A DNA stretch of 64,000 bases from Kluyvera sp046569695 (GCF_046569695.1 NZ_JBKHUI010000017.1:1-64000); one strand, 5' to 3'. Shown: positions 53,802-63,826, numbered from the stretch's first letter. The notes: generated from the sequence alone by a model not told the origin. Numbers and translations: made by a program.

Positions 53802-55072
53802 CAGACGGTCTCCGGACGAGCAACAAAAGATTTTTTACGACGTAAGAAGAAGGCGGCCAGCACCAGCGCGCCGATCGGATGCAGCGTTGCGCCAGCGTAT
53901 ATCGGCATCGAGTAACCGAAGTGGTCGATGATGGTGCCGACAAAGCCGTTAAAGATAATGGAGGTCACGCCGCCCAGCGCGCTCATCACGCCGATAGCGG
54001 TGGCGATGGCCACGCGCGGTGCCAGCCCGCCCATCATAATGGTGGCCATACTGAGCCAGGCGGTGCACATAAAGTTAATCACCGTCATGATCGCCACCGC
54101 CGCGTAGGCGTTGCTGATGGACGGCAGCAGGAACACCAGCGGCGCCAGACAGGTGACGGACCAGATGATGGTTAGGCGGGCGCGGGTGGCATCCATGCCG
54201 CGCGCCACCAGACGGTCAGAGGCCCAGCACACCGCCAGCACGCCAAAGACGGCAACCAGCGGCGGCAGCCACATCAGCTTGCCGACTTCCGCCAGCGTCA
54301 GGCCGATTTTTTCCTGCATAAAGCCGACCTGCCAGTACTGATAGAAGAACCAGAACGGGTCGGTGAGCAGGCGAGCAATCAGCAGCGCCCAGATAGGTTT
54401 TGAGGTCAACACCATCTTGTAGCGCTCAACCAGCGGCACGCTGACGGCGCTCACCTGCGCCGTATCGTCGGCGGCAGGCGGCGTTTTGCGGCTGGAGAGA
54501 TACCACATCACCCCGACCACCACGCCCGCCATTGCTGGGATAAAGAATGCCCAGCGCCAGCCGGTAGAAAGGGTCACCCAGGCCACAAACGGCGGTGCCA
54601 GGATAAGCCCCAACGACTGAATAATATTGGTGAGCTGGAAGGCAAAGGCGCGCTGTTCGGCGCGAAACCAGGTAAAGACCGCCAGCGTTAGCGCCGGCAC
54701 AATCCCGGACTCCGCCAGCCCCAGCATGACGCGCCCGACGATAAGCCCGGTCATCGAATGCGACAGGCCGGTGATCAGCGTGGCAATCGACATCAATACC
54801 ATCAGCGCGCACAGCACGTAGCGGCTGCCGAAGCGGTCGACGATGCCGCCGACGAAGAAATACATGAAGGTGTAGGGGATCATAAAGGCGCTGATCAGCA
54901 CCGAGTAATCGCTGTTATCCAGCCCCAACTCCTGCATCAGCGTGGTTTTGAGGATGGAAACTATTTGCCGGTCGAGCGAAAAGAAAAACAGCACGCAGCC
55001 GAGGAGCAGAAGCAGTACCCAGATGAGCAGGGTAAAACCGCCGCGGCCGACCGATTTTTCAGCCTGTTGCAT
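53801..55072 (-). CDS. MFS transporter, anion:cation symporter type
   Basis: 423 residues from ATG at 55072 after GGAGAACACA; an ATG at 55234 gives 54 extra residues of poor character. Twelve membrane segments, DRFGSRY loop between helices 2 and 3, and the ACS pattern LDRQIVSILKTTL typical of hexuronate and sugar-acid symporters such as ExuT. Upstream of and coupled to the BNR gene. Confidence 0.8.
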   Translation of the reverse strand: MQQAEKSVGRGGFTLLIWVLLLLLGCVLFFFSLDRQIVSILKTTLMQELGLDNSDYSVLISAFMIPYTFMYFFVGGIVDRFGSRYVLCALMVLMSIATLITGLSHSMTGLIVGRVMLGLAESGIVPALTLAVFTWFRAEQRAFAFQLTNIIQSLGLILAPPFVAWVTLSTGWRWAFFIPAMAGVVVGVMWYLSSRKTPPAADDTAQVSAVSVPLVERYKMVLTSKPIWALLIARLLTDPFWFFYQYWQVGFMQEKIGLTLAEVGKLMWLPPLVAVFGVLAVCWASDRLVARGMDATRARLTIIWSVTCLAPLVFLLPSISNAYAAVAIMTVINFMCTAWLSMATIMMGGLAPRVAIATAIGVMSALGGVTSIIFNGFVGTIIDHFGYSMPIYAGATLHPIGALVLAAFFLRRKKSFVARPETV

Positions 55073-55272
55073 TGTGTTCTCCGGTTTATCGTAGGGATAC
55101 GAGATAGCCTGGAGTATATCGACGCCGCTTCTTAACGTTGGCGGCAGGAGAGCGGAGTGTGACGTGCGGCAATACGCTTTGACCTGAGATGCCACAATGC
55201 CAGGAGAAGTGGCACGATTGTGATAAAGCAGCATCGCGCAACGGCGGCGATGCTGCTTGAGTTCAGTCCGGT

Positions 55273-56595
55273 TTAACGTCCTTTTGCCAGGTACTGCGCC
55301 ATTTCAGCTTCCGGCACCATACCGCCGCCGGTCGCCCACACCAGATGGGTGGCGTGATTGAGCTGCTCGGCGCTGAAGCCGTGCATCTGCTGGTAATCCG
55401 TGGAGGCGCAAACGTGCTGAGGGCCTGCCATGCCTGCCAGCGCCGACGGCTCAAGACGAATGCCTTCCTCCTGCGCCAGCCAGCCCAGCATGTCGTACAT
55501 GGTCTGGTCTTCCAGCGTGTACAGACCGTCGAGCAGACGTTCCATCGCCCGGCCAACAAAGCCCGAAGCGCGACCCACCGCCAGCCCATCTGCCGCCGTC
55601 AGGTTGTCGATGCCGATATCCTGCACGGAAATGGTGTCGTGCAGCCCGGTATAGATCCCCAGCAGCATGCACGGTGAATGGGTTGGCTCGGCGAAGAAGC
55701 AGTGGACGTTATCGCCAAATGCCAGCTTCAGGCCAAACGCCACGCCGCCAGGGCCGCCGCCGACGCCGCACGGCAGGTAGACAAACAGCGGATGATCGGC
55801 ATCCACCACGCGCCCCTGCTGGGCAAACTGCGCCTTCAGGCGCTGCCCGGCCACCGCATATCCGAGGAACAGCGTGCGGGAGTTTTCATCGTCGATAAAG
55901 AAGCAGTTTGGATCGGACTCCGCCGCCTTGCGCCCCTGTTCAACCGCCACGCCGTAATCTTCCTCGTACTCGACCACCGTCACGCCGTGGCTGCGCAGTT
56001 TGGCTTTTTTCCACGCACGGGCATCAGCGGACATGTGCACCGTGACGTTAAAGCCGATACGGGCGCTCATGATGCCAATCGACATTCCGAGGTTGCCGGT
56101 GGAGCCGACGGCGATGCTGTATTGGCTGAAGAACTGTTTGAACTCGGGCGAAAGCAGCACGCGGTAGTCGTCTTTGGTGGTCAACAGGCCGGCTTCCAGC
56201 GCCAGTTTTTCCGCATGGGTCAGCACTTCATAAATGCCGCCACGCGCTTTAATTGAACCGGAAATCGGCAGATGGCTGTCTTTTTTCAGTAGCAGTTCGC
56301 CGCTGATAGGCTGCCCGTACTCTTTTTCTAACCGCTTTTGCATCGCGGGAATAGCGACCAGCTCAGATTCGATAATCCCGCCGGTGGCGGCGGTTTCCGG
56401 GAAGGCCTGCGCCAGATACGGCGCGAAGCGCGTCAGACGAGCGTGGGCGTCCTGGACATCGTGCTCGGTCAGGCCAACATAAGGTAAACCTTCCGCAAGA
56501 GAGGTGGTGCCAGGGTTAAACCAGGCCGTTTCCTTGAGAGCGACCAACTCTTCCACTACAGGATGCTGGGCGATAAGTGTTTGAATGTTTTCCAT
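55273..56595 (-). CDS. dsdA: D-serine ammonia-lyase
   Basis: 440 residues from ATG 56595 (MENIQTLIAQHPVVEEL). PLP enzyme with the lysine in SGSIKARGG and the glycine loop GSTGNLGMS; CGVGGGPGG also binds the phosphate. It converts D-serine to pyruvate and ammonia. Downstream of dsdX by 17 bp, as in E. coli. Confidence 0.97.
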   Translation of the reverse strand: MENIQTLIAQHPVVEELVALKETAWFNPGTTSLAEGLPYVGLTEHDVQDAHARLTRFAPYLAQAFPETAATGGIIESELVAIPAMQKRLEKEYGQPISGELLLKKDSHLPISGSIKARGGIYEVLTHAEKLALEAGLLTTKDDYRVLLSPEFKQFFSQYSIAVGSTGNLGMSIGIMSARIGFNVTVHMSADARAWKKAKLRSHGVTVVEYEEDYGVAVEQGRKAAESDPNCFFIDDENSRTLFLGYAVAGQRLKAQFAQQGRVVDADHPLFVYLPCGVGGGPGGVAFGLKLAFGDNVHCFFAEPTHSPCMLLGIYTGLHDTISVQDIGIDNLTAADGLAVGRASGFVGRAMERLLDGLYTLEDQTMYDMLGWLAQEEGIRLEPSALAGMAGPQHVCASTDYQQMHGFSAEQLNHATHLVWATGGGMVPEAEMAQYLAKGR

Positions 56596-56612
56596 AGTCA
56601 GTCTCTTTGCGC

Positions 56613-57950
56613 TTAGATAATAAAGGAAAGCAGGAATGTGCACGCCAGTGCAATAACCGAGGCGATAAATGTCGCGGTTGTATAGTATTTGAACGTCTCA
56701 TTCAGGGTGGCGCCGCAGTATTGCTTGACCAGCCAGAAGAGGGAATCGGTGACGATCGTGCAGCCAATAGCACCAGAACCGATGGCAATAGCGATGATCT
56801 CCGGGCTAACGTTAGGGTAGAGCGGCAGCATCGGTGCCACGATTGCCGTCGCGCCCATCATTGCCACCGTCGCGGAGCCCACTGCGGCATGCAGGATTAA
56901 CGCCACCAGCCAGGCCAGCAGAATCGGGTGCATATGCATGTTCGAGAGGATTAGCGCGAGCGTATCCGCCAGCCCGCTGCTCTTGAGGATAGCGTTGAAC
57001 GCGCCACCTGCGCCGATAATCAGCAAAATGTTCGCAATGGAGCCAAAACCGTTTTCGGTGTGGGTCAACAGCGCACCCATGCCGATGTGCTGACGCAGGC
57101 CGAGAATGTAATAGGCCACGAAAACGGCGATAAACATCGCGGTGATTGGGTTACCGATAAACTCCAGCAGCGTATACACCGTGCTGCCTTTCGCCATGTT
57201 CAGCTCCGCGACGGTTTTCACCAGCATCAGGCCAATCGGCAGCAGTATGGTAAACAGCGTGGCGCCCAGCGACGGTAGCGTACTTTCATCACGCACTTTC
57301 AGGTCGGAAAACTCAGCCGGTACTGGCTTAAACGGCAGACGGTTACCGAGGAGTTTCAGGTACAGCGGCCCGCCGATAAGCGATGCCATTAAGCCCACCA
57401 GTAAACCGTAGACAATCACGGTGCCAATGTCCGCGCCCAGTTTGTTGGCCACAAACAGCGCCGCCGGATGCGGTGGCACCACGCAGTGCACCGCCATCAG
57501 CGCCGTACACAGCGGGATAGCCAGCTTCAGCAGTGAAGTATGGGTCTTTTTGGCGATAGAGAATGCCAGCGGAATCAATAGCACCACGCCCACTTCCACA
57601 AACAGCGTGATCCCGCAAATCAGCCCAACCAGCACCATAATGACGTCGACGGAAAGCCAGCGGCAGCGCTGTAGCGTCAGGCCGATGCGTTCGGCCGCGC
57701 CGGACACTTCCATCATTTTGCCCAGAATGGTCCCGAGGCCGATAACGGCGGCAAGGAAGCCGAGCGTGCCGCCGATGCCGTTCTCAATGGCATTGACCAT
57801 ATCCAGCGGCCCCATGCCCATCATCGTCCCCACGAAGAAGCTGGCTAACAGCAGCGCCAGAAACGGGTGGAATTTAAACTTCACGATGGTCAAAACGATC
57901 AACACGATGCTTATCAGCAGCGTGCTCACAACCCAGATTTGAGAGTGCAT
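56613..57950 (-). CDS. dsdX: D-serine/gluconate family permease
   Basis: 445 residues, GntP family, about twelve to fourteen hydrophobic segments, with the HCVVPPHPAALFVA motif near residue 155. It imports D-serine for DsdA. ATG at 57950 with AAGGTGAG upstream. Divergent from dsdC. Confidence 0.96.
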   Translation of the reverse strand: MHSQIWVVSTLLISIVLIVLTIVKFKFHPFLALLLASFFVGTMMGMGPLDMVNAIENGIGGTLGFLAAVIGLGTILGKMMEVSGAAERIGLTLQRCRWLSVDVIMVLVGLICGITLFVEVGVVLLIPLAFSIAKKTHTSLLKLAIPLCTALMAVHCVVPPHPAALFVANKLGADIGTVIVYGLLVGLMASLIGGPLYLKLLGNRLPFKPVPAEFSDLKVRDESTLPSLGATLFTILLPIGLMLVKTVAELNMAKGSTVYTLLEFIGNPITAMFIAVFVAYYILGLRQHIGMGALLTHTENGFGSIANILLIIGAGGAFNAILKSSGLADTLALILSNMHMHPILLAWLVALILHAAVGSATVAMMGATAIVAPMLPLYPNVSPEIIAIAIGSGAIGCTIVTDSLFWLVKQYCGATLNETFKYYTTATFIASVIALACTFLLSFII

Positions 57951-58180
57951 AACTCACCTTGCCCTGTGATTAACCTGGGGTTATTGGACAAAAACAGGGC
58001 AGGGTCTGACAAACGATATAAATCCCCACTCACATGAGCCAGATTGAATCAAATGGGTGATTTGTGTCTACTTACGCTGCTTTTATGCGATATGATTCAC
58101 TCTGCATCACCTTTGTGCTGATTTTTAGCGCGGGTTTTTTTACACTCTGGCGAAGAGAAATCAGGATGAAAGAGGTGAGT
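57951..58180. promoter_or_regulatory. dsdX-dsdC divergent promoter region
   Basis: About 230 bp that should hold DsdC and CRP sites, as in E. coli. I see no perfect CRP site; the only fair candidates are imperfect TGTGA-like halves near 58050. Confidence 0.35.
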
Positions 58181-59152
58181 ATGGATCCCCTACGCGAGGT
58201 CAGAAATCGGCTGCTTAACGGCTGGCAGCTGTCGAAGCTGTATACCTTTGAAGTGGCGGCCCGGCATCAGTCATTTGCGCTGGCGGCGGACGAGCTGTCA
58301 TTAAGCCCCAGCGCCGTTAGCCACCGGATTAATCAGCTGGAAGAGGAGTTAGGCATTCAGCTGTTTGTCCGTTCGCACCGCAAAGTGGAGCTTACTCACG
58401 AAGGCAAACGGGTGTTCTGGGCGCTGAAATCGTCGCTGGATACGCTCAACCAGGAGATTCTTGATATCAAGAATCAGGAGCTTTCGGGGACGCTCACCGT
58501 CTACTCGCGGCCTTCTATCGCCCAGTGCTGGCTGGTTCCAGCACTCGGTGACTTTACCCGCCGCTACCCGTCCATTTCCCTGACCATCCTGACCGGCAAC
58601 GACAACGTCAATTTACAGCGTGCCGGGGTCGATCTGGCGCTCTATTTTGACGATGCGCCGTCCGCGCAGCTCACGCACCATTTCCTGATGGATGAAGAGA
58701 TTCTGCCGGTATGCAGCCCGGAGTACGCTCGCCGCTACGATCTGACCGGCTCACTGGTGAACCTGCCGCACTGTACGTTGCTGCACGACAGGCAGGCGTG
58801 GAGTAACGATTCGGGAACCGATGAGTGGCACAGTTGGGCGCAGCAGTATGCGGTGAACTTGCCGACATCGTCTGGCATTGGCTTCGATCGTTCTGATTTA
58901 GCGGTGATTGCGGCGATGAACCATATCGGCGTAGCGATGGGACGAAAGCGGCTGGTGCAAAAACGCCTCGACAGCGGGGAGCTGGTGGCTCCCTTTGGTG
59001 ATAAGGCGCTGAAATGTCATCAGCATTATTACGTCACCACGCTGCCCGGCAGGCAGTGGCCGAAAATTGAGGCGTTTATTGGTTGGCTTCAGGAGCAGGT
59101 TAACCAGGCGGCAAATATAAAAACGACCGCGAATGGTCCCCTTTCCCCATAG
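58181..59152 (+). CDS. dsdC: D-serine-responsive LysR-type activator
   Basis: 323 residues from ATG 58181 (MDPLREVRNRLLNGWQ), which matches E. coli DsdC and follows GAGGTGAGT. Longer in-frame starts (58064) give an N-terminus unlike the family. Winged helix QSFALAADELSLSPSAVSHR; effector domain follows. It activates dsdXA in the presence of D-serine. It runs up to emrD with 25 bp between stops. Confidence 0.95.
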   Translation: MDPLREVRNRLLNGWQLSKLYTFEVAARHQSFALAADELSLSPSAVSHRINQLEEELGIQLFVRSHRKVELTHEGKRVFWALKSSLDTLNQEILDIKNQELSGTLTVYSRPSIAQCWLVPALGDFTRRYPSISLTILTGNDNVNLQRAGVDLALYFDDAPSAQLTHHFLMDEEILPVCSPEYARRYDLTGSLVNLPHCTLLHDRQAWSNDSGTDEWHSWAQQYAVNLPTSSGIGFDRSDLAVIAAMNHIGVAMGRKRLVQKRLDSGELVAPFGDKALKCHQHYYVTTLPGRQWPKIEAFIGWLQEQVNQAANIKTTANGPLSP

Positions 59153-59177
59153 GGGAGAGCGAGAAAACCGGTCCTGA

Positions 59178-60362
59178 TTACACCGCCTGACTCTGATGCG
59201 CGAAGCGCGACGCCAGCGGCAGCCAGCAGAGGAAAATCAGCAGCCCCATCAGTGTCATCAATAGCCCGATGCTGGCCTGCCCGGTTTGCGGCATCATTGC
59301 CGACAGCCAGGCGAGCACGCCGGAACCAATGTTCTGCAGGCCGCCAACCAGCGCCCCAGCGGTACCGGCGAGGAACGGGAAGGGCTCCATCGCGCCGCTG
59401 GTCGCCAGCGGGAACAGCATCCCCGCGCCGAAGAAGAACAGCGCCGCAGGCACCAGCAGCGTCCAGATATTCATGACGCCGAACAGGCCAGGTATCCACA
59501 TCATCACGCCTGCCGCCAGACAGCACACCACCGACTGCCACATTAGCGTCGGGAAACGTTTTTTTGGCCGCCCGGCAAACCAGGCGCCAAAGAACGCCGC
59601 CGGAATCGGCAGAATAAACAGGATACTGACCGTCATGCTGCTTAAGCCCAGCACGCCGCCCATCAGCACGCCGGAGCTGGCTTCAAACACCGCGATACCG
59701 GCCAGGCCGCCAATCAACATCAGCAGGTAGCAGTTAAAGCCACTGTTGCCGAACAGCGTTTTGTAGTTGCTGATAAGCCGGGTTTTCGGTGCGCCGGTCG
59801 GGCGCGTTTCCGGCATCCAGCGGGCCATGCTGAAGGTGACGCCAGCGCAAAGCACCAGCAGGAAACCGTAACAGGCACGCCAGTTGATGAGCGTCTCCAG
59901 CACGCCGCCAATCAGCGGCGCCAGCAGCGGGCTGACAAGAATCCCCATGTTTAACAGACTGTTGGCATGTCGAAGCTGGCTGCCCTCATACAGATCACGC
60001 GGCAAGGTTCGCGCCATCACGCCGCCTACGCCGGTCCCCATCCCCTGCATCGCGCTGGCGGCAATGAGCACTGTCAGGCTGTGCGTGGTGATGGCCACCA
60101 GCGTCGCCAGCATAAAAATCGACATCCCGACGAGGATCACCGGGCGACGGCCTACGCGGTCGGAAAGCGGGCCGTAGAACAGCTGCGAAACGCCATAGGT
60201 CAGCAGATAGGCCGCCATCACGCTTTGCACCGCCCCTTCGCGAACGTTGAGGTCGTTCGCCATCTGCGCAATTGCAGGAATATAAATGGTTTGCGCCATC
60301 TGACCGACGGCGACGAGCAACACCAGCATCACCAGGATATTGACGTTTCTATCTCTTTTCAT
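59178..60362 (-). CDS. emrD: MFS multidrug transporter
   Basis: 394 residues from ATG 60362 (MKRDRNVNILVMLVLLV), the E. coli length. Twelve membrane segments and motif A GPLSDRVGRRPVILVG. Exports amphipathic compounds such as uncouplers. In E. coli it lies next to ivbL-ilvBN; here one extra permease gene intervenes. Confidence 0.96.
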   Translation of the reverse strand: MKRDRNVNILVMLVLLVAVGQMAQTIYIPAIAQMANDLNVREGAVQSVMAAYLLTYGVSQLFYGPLSDRVGRRPVILVGMSIFMLATLVAITTHSLTVLIAASAMQGMGTGVGGVMARTLPRDLYEGSQLRHANSLLNMGILVSPLLAPLIGGVLETLINWRACYGFLLVLCAGVTFSMARWMPETRPTGAPKTRLISNYKTLFGNSGFNCYLLMLIGGLAGIAVFEASSGVLMGGVLGLSSMTVSILFILPIPAAFFGAWFAGRPKKRFPTLMWQSVVCCLAAGVMMWIPGLFGVMNIWTLLVPAALFFFGAGMLFPLATSGAMEPFPFLAGTAGALVGGLQNIGSGVLAWLSAMMPQTGQASIGLLMTLMGLLIFLCWLPLASRFAHQSQAV

Positions 60363-60537
60363 TTCGCTGATAACTTTATAAAAATTGGGTTTATAAGAAT
60401 AAATGTCCAGGAATTGCGCTAAAAGCGAGAGGAATCTACCACAATGAGGTGGCGATTTAATCACATGTCATGTAAATGAAATGTGTGATGCAGGCAGGAT
60501 TTATACACGTAAACGGCAACAATAGTTGCCAGTTTCG

Positions 60538-61371
60538 TCAGGAGAGGCGTAGCAAAATGGCACCCGCAGCGATACCGCCAGCAGCTACCAGGCGCAGCCC
60601 GGCGACCCGTTCTTTGAGCAGCAGCCAGGCGATCAGCGCGCCGAACAGAATCGAGCTTTCACGCAGTGCGGCCACCACCGCCAGCGGGGCCTGGGTCATC
60701 GCCCACAGCGCCAGGCCGTAGGAGCCCATCGTCCCCATGCCGCCCATCAGGCCTTTTTTCCAGTGCTGCATCAGATAGCGCGATGCTTCGCGACGGCGGG
60801 CGATCATCGCCCAGCACAGCAGGCTGGAACCGTTGAGGAAAAACGACCACAGCGTATATCCCAGCGCGGTGTCAGAAAGGCGCACGCCGGTACCGTCGAT
60901 CAGGGTATAACCGGCAATAATCCAGGCGTTCAGCAGCGCTAACATCACACCGCGCTGCGAACCCCCTCGGCCATTGAACGCCATTCCCAGGATCGCCGTA
61001 CAGATGACCGCAATGCCACCCCAGGCCAGCGTTGAAAGATGATCGCCCAGAAACAGCACGCTAATGATGGCGACCAGCAGCGGTGCGGTACCGCGCATCA
61101 GCGGGTAAGTCTGGCTCATATCAGAAATCTGATAGGTCTTCGCTACCAGTACGGTGTAGATCACCTGCAATACGGTGGAAGCTACCATAAACGGCACGCT
61201 GGCAGCCGAGGGAGCGGGCGCAAAGGGCAACAGCAGTAGCGCGATAAGCGCGGCGGAGCCAGTGACGCCGATAGCCGAATAGAGTTTATCGTTTCCCGCC
61301 TTAACGATGGCGTTCCAGCTGGCGTGTAAAAGGGCGGCAAACAGCAAAATGCAGAAAACAGAAAGCGTCAT
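60538..61371 (-). CDS. EamA/DMT-family permease
   Basis: 277 residues with ten predicted membrane helices and two EamA repeats (ASWNAIVKAGNDK; then SILFGALIAWLLLKERV near the C-terminus). Drug/metabolite transporters export amino acids or metabolites; this substrate is unknown. Not at this place in E. coli. It is not similar to tisB or istR, which lie here in E. coli. Confidence 0.85.
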   Translation of the reverse strand: MTLSVFCILLFAALLHASWNAIVKAGNDKLYSAIGVTGSAALIALLLLPFAPAPSAASVPFMVASTVLQVIYTVLVAKTYQISDMSQTYPLMRGTAPLLVAIISVLFLGDHLSTLAWGGIAVICTAILGMAFNGRGGSQRGVMLALLNAWIIAGYTLIDGTGVRLSDTALGYTLWSFFLNGSSLLCWAMIARRREASRYLMQHWKKGLMGGMGTMGSYGLALWAMTQAPLAVVAALRESSILFGALIAWLLLKERVAGLRLVAAGGIAAGAILLRLS

Positions 61372-61499
61372 GAGAATACGTTGCCTGGGGTTATTTCACC
61401 AAAATTTAACACAACTGACCGACGGCGACCAAGGCCAGAAATAGGGCGAAAACAGGACAGATCGGCAGAATCCCCTTTGCGCGGAAACGTGATCTTTGA

Positions 61500-61570
61500 C
61501 GCATTTTTGCGCAGATGAAAATATTTCCATTGTCAGCAGAAAAAAGCTGTGTTTGTATAAATTCACTAAA
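61500..61570 (+). promoter_or_regulatory. ivbL-ilvBN promoter zone
   Basis: TTGTCA at 61530 and a TATAAAT element near 61555 precede the ivbL leader. The E. coli operon is CRP-activated; no clean CRP site was seen in the span read. Confidence 0.4.
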
Positions 61571-61591
61571 CGAATTGAGAGAAGACCCTTA

Positions 61592-61690
61592 ATGACCCCA
61601 TCAATGCTGACTTCGACCCTACTAAAAACCGCGCTACCAGCCGCGGTGGTCGTCGTGCGTGTGGTGGTGGTCGTCGGCAATGCGCCGTAG
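61592..61690 (+). CDS. ivbL: ilvBN leader peptide
   Basis: 32 residues. It ends in AAVVVVRVVVVVGNAP, identical in plan to E. coli IvbL. The runs of valine, and earlier leucines, sense valyl- and leucyl-tRNA so that ribosome stalling controls the downstream attenuator. Confidence 0.97.
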   Translation: MTPSMLTSTLLKTALPAAVVVVRVVVVVGNAP

Positions 61691-61713
61691 GGTCAGGAAC
61701 ACACACGATTCCA

Positions 61714-61745
61714 AACCCCGCCGGCGCAAACCGGGCGGGGTTTTT
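61714..61745 (+). terminator. ilvB attenuator
   Basis: AACCCCGCC-GGCGCAAACC-GGGCGGGGTTTTT is a strong stem followed by T5, located between ivbL and ilvB. Confidence 0.93.
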
Positions 61746-61793
61746 AGTTTCTAGCCCCCTCCGGATAGTCGGCCTAGTTGAAAGGACTGGAGC

Positions 61794-63482
61794 ATGGCAA
61801 TTTCGGGCACAACATCACAGACCACGCGTTTTACCGGCGCGCAATTAATCGTTCATTTACTGGAACGTCAGGGTATCACCATGGTGACCGGCATCCCCGG
61901 CGGCACGGTGCTTCCGCTGTACGACGCCTTAAGCCAGAGCACGCAAATCCGCCATATTCTGGCGCGACACGAGCAGGGCGCAGGCTTTATCGCTCAGGGC
62001 ATGGCGCGAACCCACGGCAAACCGGCGGTGTGCATGGCCTGTAGCGGGCCGGGCGCGACCAACCTGGTGACCGCCATTGCCGACGCGCGCCTCGACTCTA
62101 TTCCGCTGGTGTGTATCACCGGCCAGGTGGCCTCGTCGTTAATCGGCACCGACGCGTTCCAGGAAGTCGACACCTACGGTATCTCTATCCCCATCACTAA
62201 ACACAACTATTTAGTCCGCAACATCAATGAATTACCTCAGGTTATTGCTGATGCTTTCCGGATTGCCCAGTCAGGCCGCCCAGGCCCGGTGTGGATAGAC
62301 ATTCCTAAGGACGTTCAGACTGCGGAAATCGAGATCAGCGAACTGCCGGAACCCGGCGGTCGCGCGGCAACGCCGGAATTCAGCGCGGAGAGCGTGAGCG
62401 AGGCGGCAGCGATGATCAACGCCGCGCAGCGCCCGGTGCTCTATCTGGGCGGCGGCGTGATCAATGCCCCGGAGCGCGTACGCGAGTTGGCGGAAAAAGC
62501 CAACCTGCCAACCACCATGACCCTGATGGCGCTGGGCATGCTGCCAAAAGCGCACCCGCTGTCGTTAGGCATGCTGGGGATGCACGGCGCGCGCAGCACC
62601 AACTTCATCTTGCAACAGTCTGATTTACTGGTGGTTTTAGGGGCACGTTTTGATGACCGGGCGACCGGTAAAGTGGCGGAGTTCTGCCCGAATGCGAAGA
62701 TTATCCACGTCGATATCGACCGCGCCGAACTGGGTAAAATCAAACAGGCTCACGTGGCGATTCAGGCGGACGTAGACGACGTGCTGGCCCAGCTGCTGCC
62801 GCAAATTGACGCCCAGCCGCGCGACGAATGGCGCGGCAAAGTGGCCGAGCTGCAACAAGAGTTCCCAGGCGCCATCCCTGAAGCGGGCGACCCGCTCAGC
62901 CATTACGGCCTGATCAACGCCGTTGCCGCCTGCGTAGACGACAATGCCATTATCACTACCGACGTTGGTCAGCATCAGATGTGGACGGCGCAGGCTTACC
63001 CGCTGAACCGTCCTCGCCAGTGGCTGACCTCCGGCGGCCTCGGCACCATGGGCTTTGGCCTGCCTGCGGCTATCGGCGCGGCGCTGGCGAACCCGGACAA
63101 AAAAATTCTGTGCTTCTCCGGCGACGGCAGCCTGATGATGAATATTCAGGAGATGGCGACGGCGGCGGAAAACCAGCTGGACGTGAAAATCATCCTGATG
63201 AACAACGAAGCGCTGGGGCTGGTGCACCAGCAGCAGAGCCTGTTCTACAAACAGGGCGTATTTGCTGCCACCTATCCTGGCATGATTAACTTTATGCAGA
63301 TTGCCGCCGGCTTCGGCCTCGATACCTGCGATTTAAACAGTGAAGCAGACCCGCAGGCGGCGCTGCAGGCGATTATCAATCGTCCGGGCCCGGCGTTGAT
63401 TCACGTGCGTATCGACGCAGAAGAAAAAGTGTATCCGATGGTGCCGCCGGGTGCGGCAAATACCGAAATGGTGGGGGAATAA
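61794..63482 (+). CDS. ilvB: Acetolactate synthase I large subunit
   Basis: 562 residues, as in E. coli. The catalytic glutamate for ThDP lies in ARHEQGA, FAD and ThDP motifs follow, and GDGSLMMNIQEMATAAEN is the ThDP metal motif. It makes acetolactate or acetohydroxybutyrate for valine, leucine and isoleucine. ATG at 61794 after AAAGGACTGGAGC. Confidence 0.98.
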   Translation: MAISGTTSQTTRFTGAQLIVHLLERQGITMVTGIPGGTVLPLYDALSQSTQIRHILARHEQGAGFIAQGMARTHGKPAVCMACSGPGATNLVTAIADARLDSIPLVCITGQVASSLIGTDAFQEVDTYGISIPITKHNYLVRNINELPQVIADAFRIAQSGRPGPVWIDIPKDVQTAEIEISELPEPGGRAATPEFSAESVSEAAAMINAAQRPVLYLGGGVINAPERVRELAEKANLPTTMTLMALGMLPKAHPLSLGMLGMHGARSTNFILQQSDLLVVLGARFDDRATGKVAEFCPNAKIIHVDIDRAELGKIKQAHVAIQADVDDVLAQLLPQIDAQPRDEWRGKVAELQQEFPGAIPEAGDPLSHYGLINAVAACVDDNAIITTDVGQHQMWTAQAYPLNRPRQWLTSGGLGTMGFGLPAAIGAALANPDKKILCFSGDGSLMMNIQEMATAAENQLDVKIILMNNEALGLVHQQQSLFYKQGVFAATYPGMINFMQIAAGFGLDTCDLNSEADPQAALQAIINRPGPALIHVRIDAEEKVYPMVPPGAANTEMVGE

Positions 63483-63485
63483 GCC

Positions 63486-63776
63486 ATGCAACAACAGACT
63501 CATGACAACGTTATTCTGGAACTCACCGTGCGCAACCACCCGGGCGTAATGACCCACGTCTGCGGGCTTTTTGCCCGTCGCGCATTCAACGTGGAAGGCA
63601 TTCTCTGTCTACCGATTCATGACAGCGATAAGAGTCGCATCTGGCTATTGGTCAACGACGATCAGCGACTAGAGCAGATGATAAGCCAGATAGACAAGCT
63701 GGAAGATGTGGTAAAAGTGACCCGCAACCAGTCCGACCCGTCGATGTTCAACAAGATAAGCGTCTTCTTCGAGTAG
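63486..63776 (+). CDS. ilvN: Acetolactate synthase I regulatory subunit
   Basis: 96 residues, ACT-domain (ELTVRNHPGVMTHVCGLFARR). Gives valine sensitivity to IlvB. It starts 3 bp after the ilvB stop. Confidence 0.98.
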   Translation: MQQQTHDNVILELTVRNHPGVMTHVCGLFARRAFNVEGILCLPIHDSDKSRIWLLVNDDQRLEQMISQIDKLEDVVKVTRNQSDPSMFNKISVFFE

Positions 63777-63798
63777 TCCGCTCAAGACTTGAACACCA

Positions 63799-63826
63799 GG
63801 GCGCTTATCGTTAAGGTAAGCGCCTT
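63799..63826 (+). terminator. Hairpin after ilvBN
   Basis: GGCGCTTA-TCGTTAAGG-TAAGCGCC followed by TTTG. Probable operon terminator, with a short T run. Confidence 0.7.

Noticed and set aside
60363..60537. tisB/istR toxin-antitoxin pair as in E. coli near emrD
   Set aside because: No LexA box, toxin ORF or sRNA terminator could be found in the gap.
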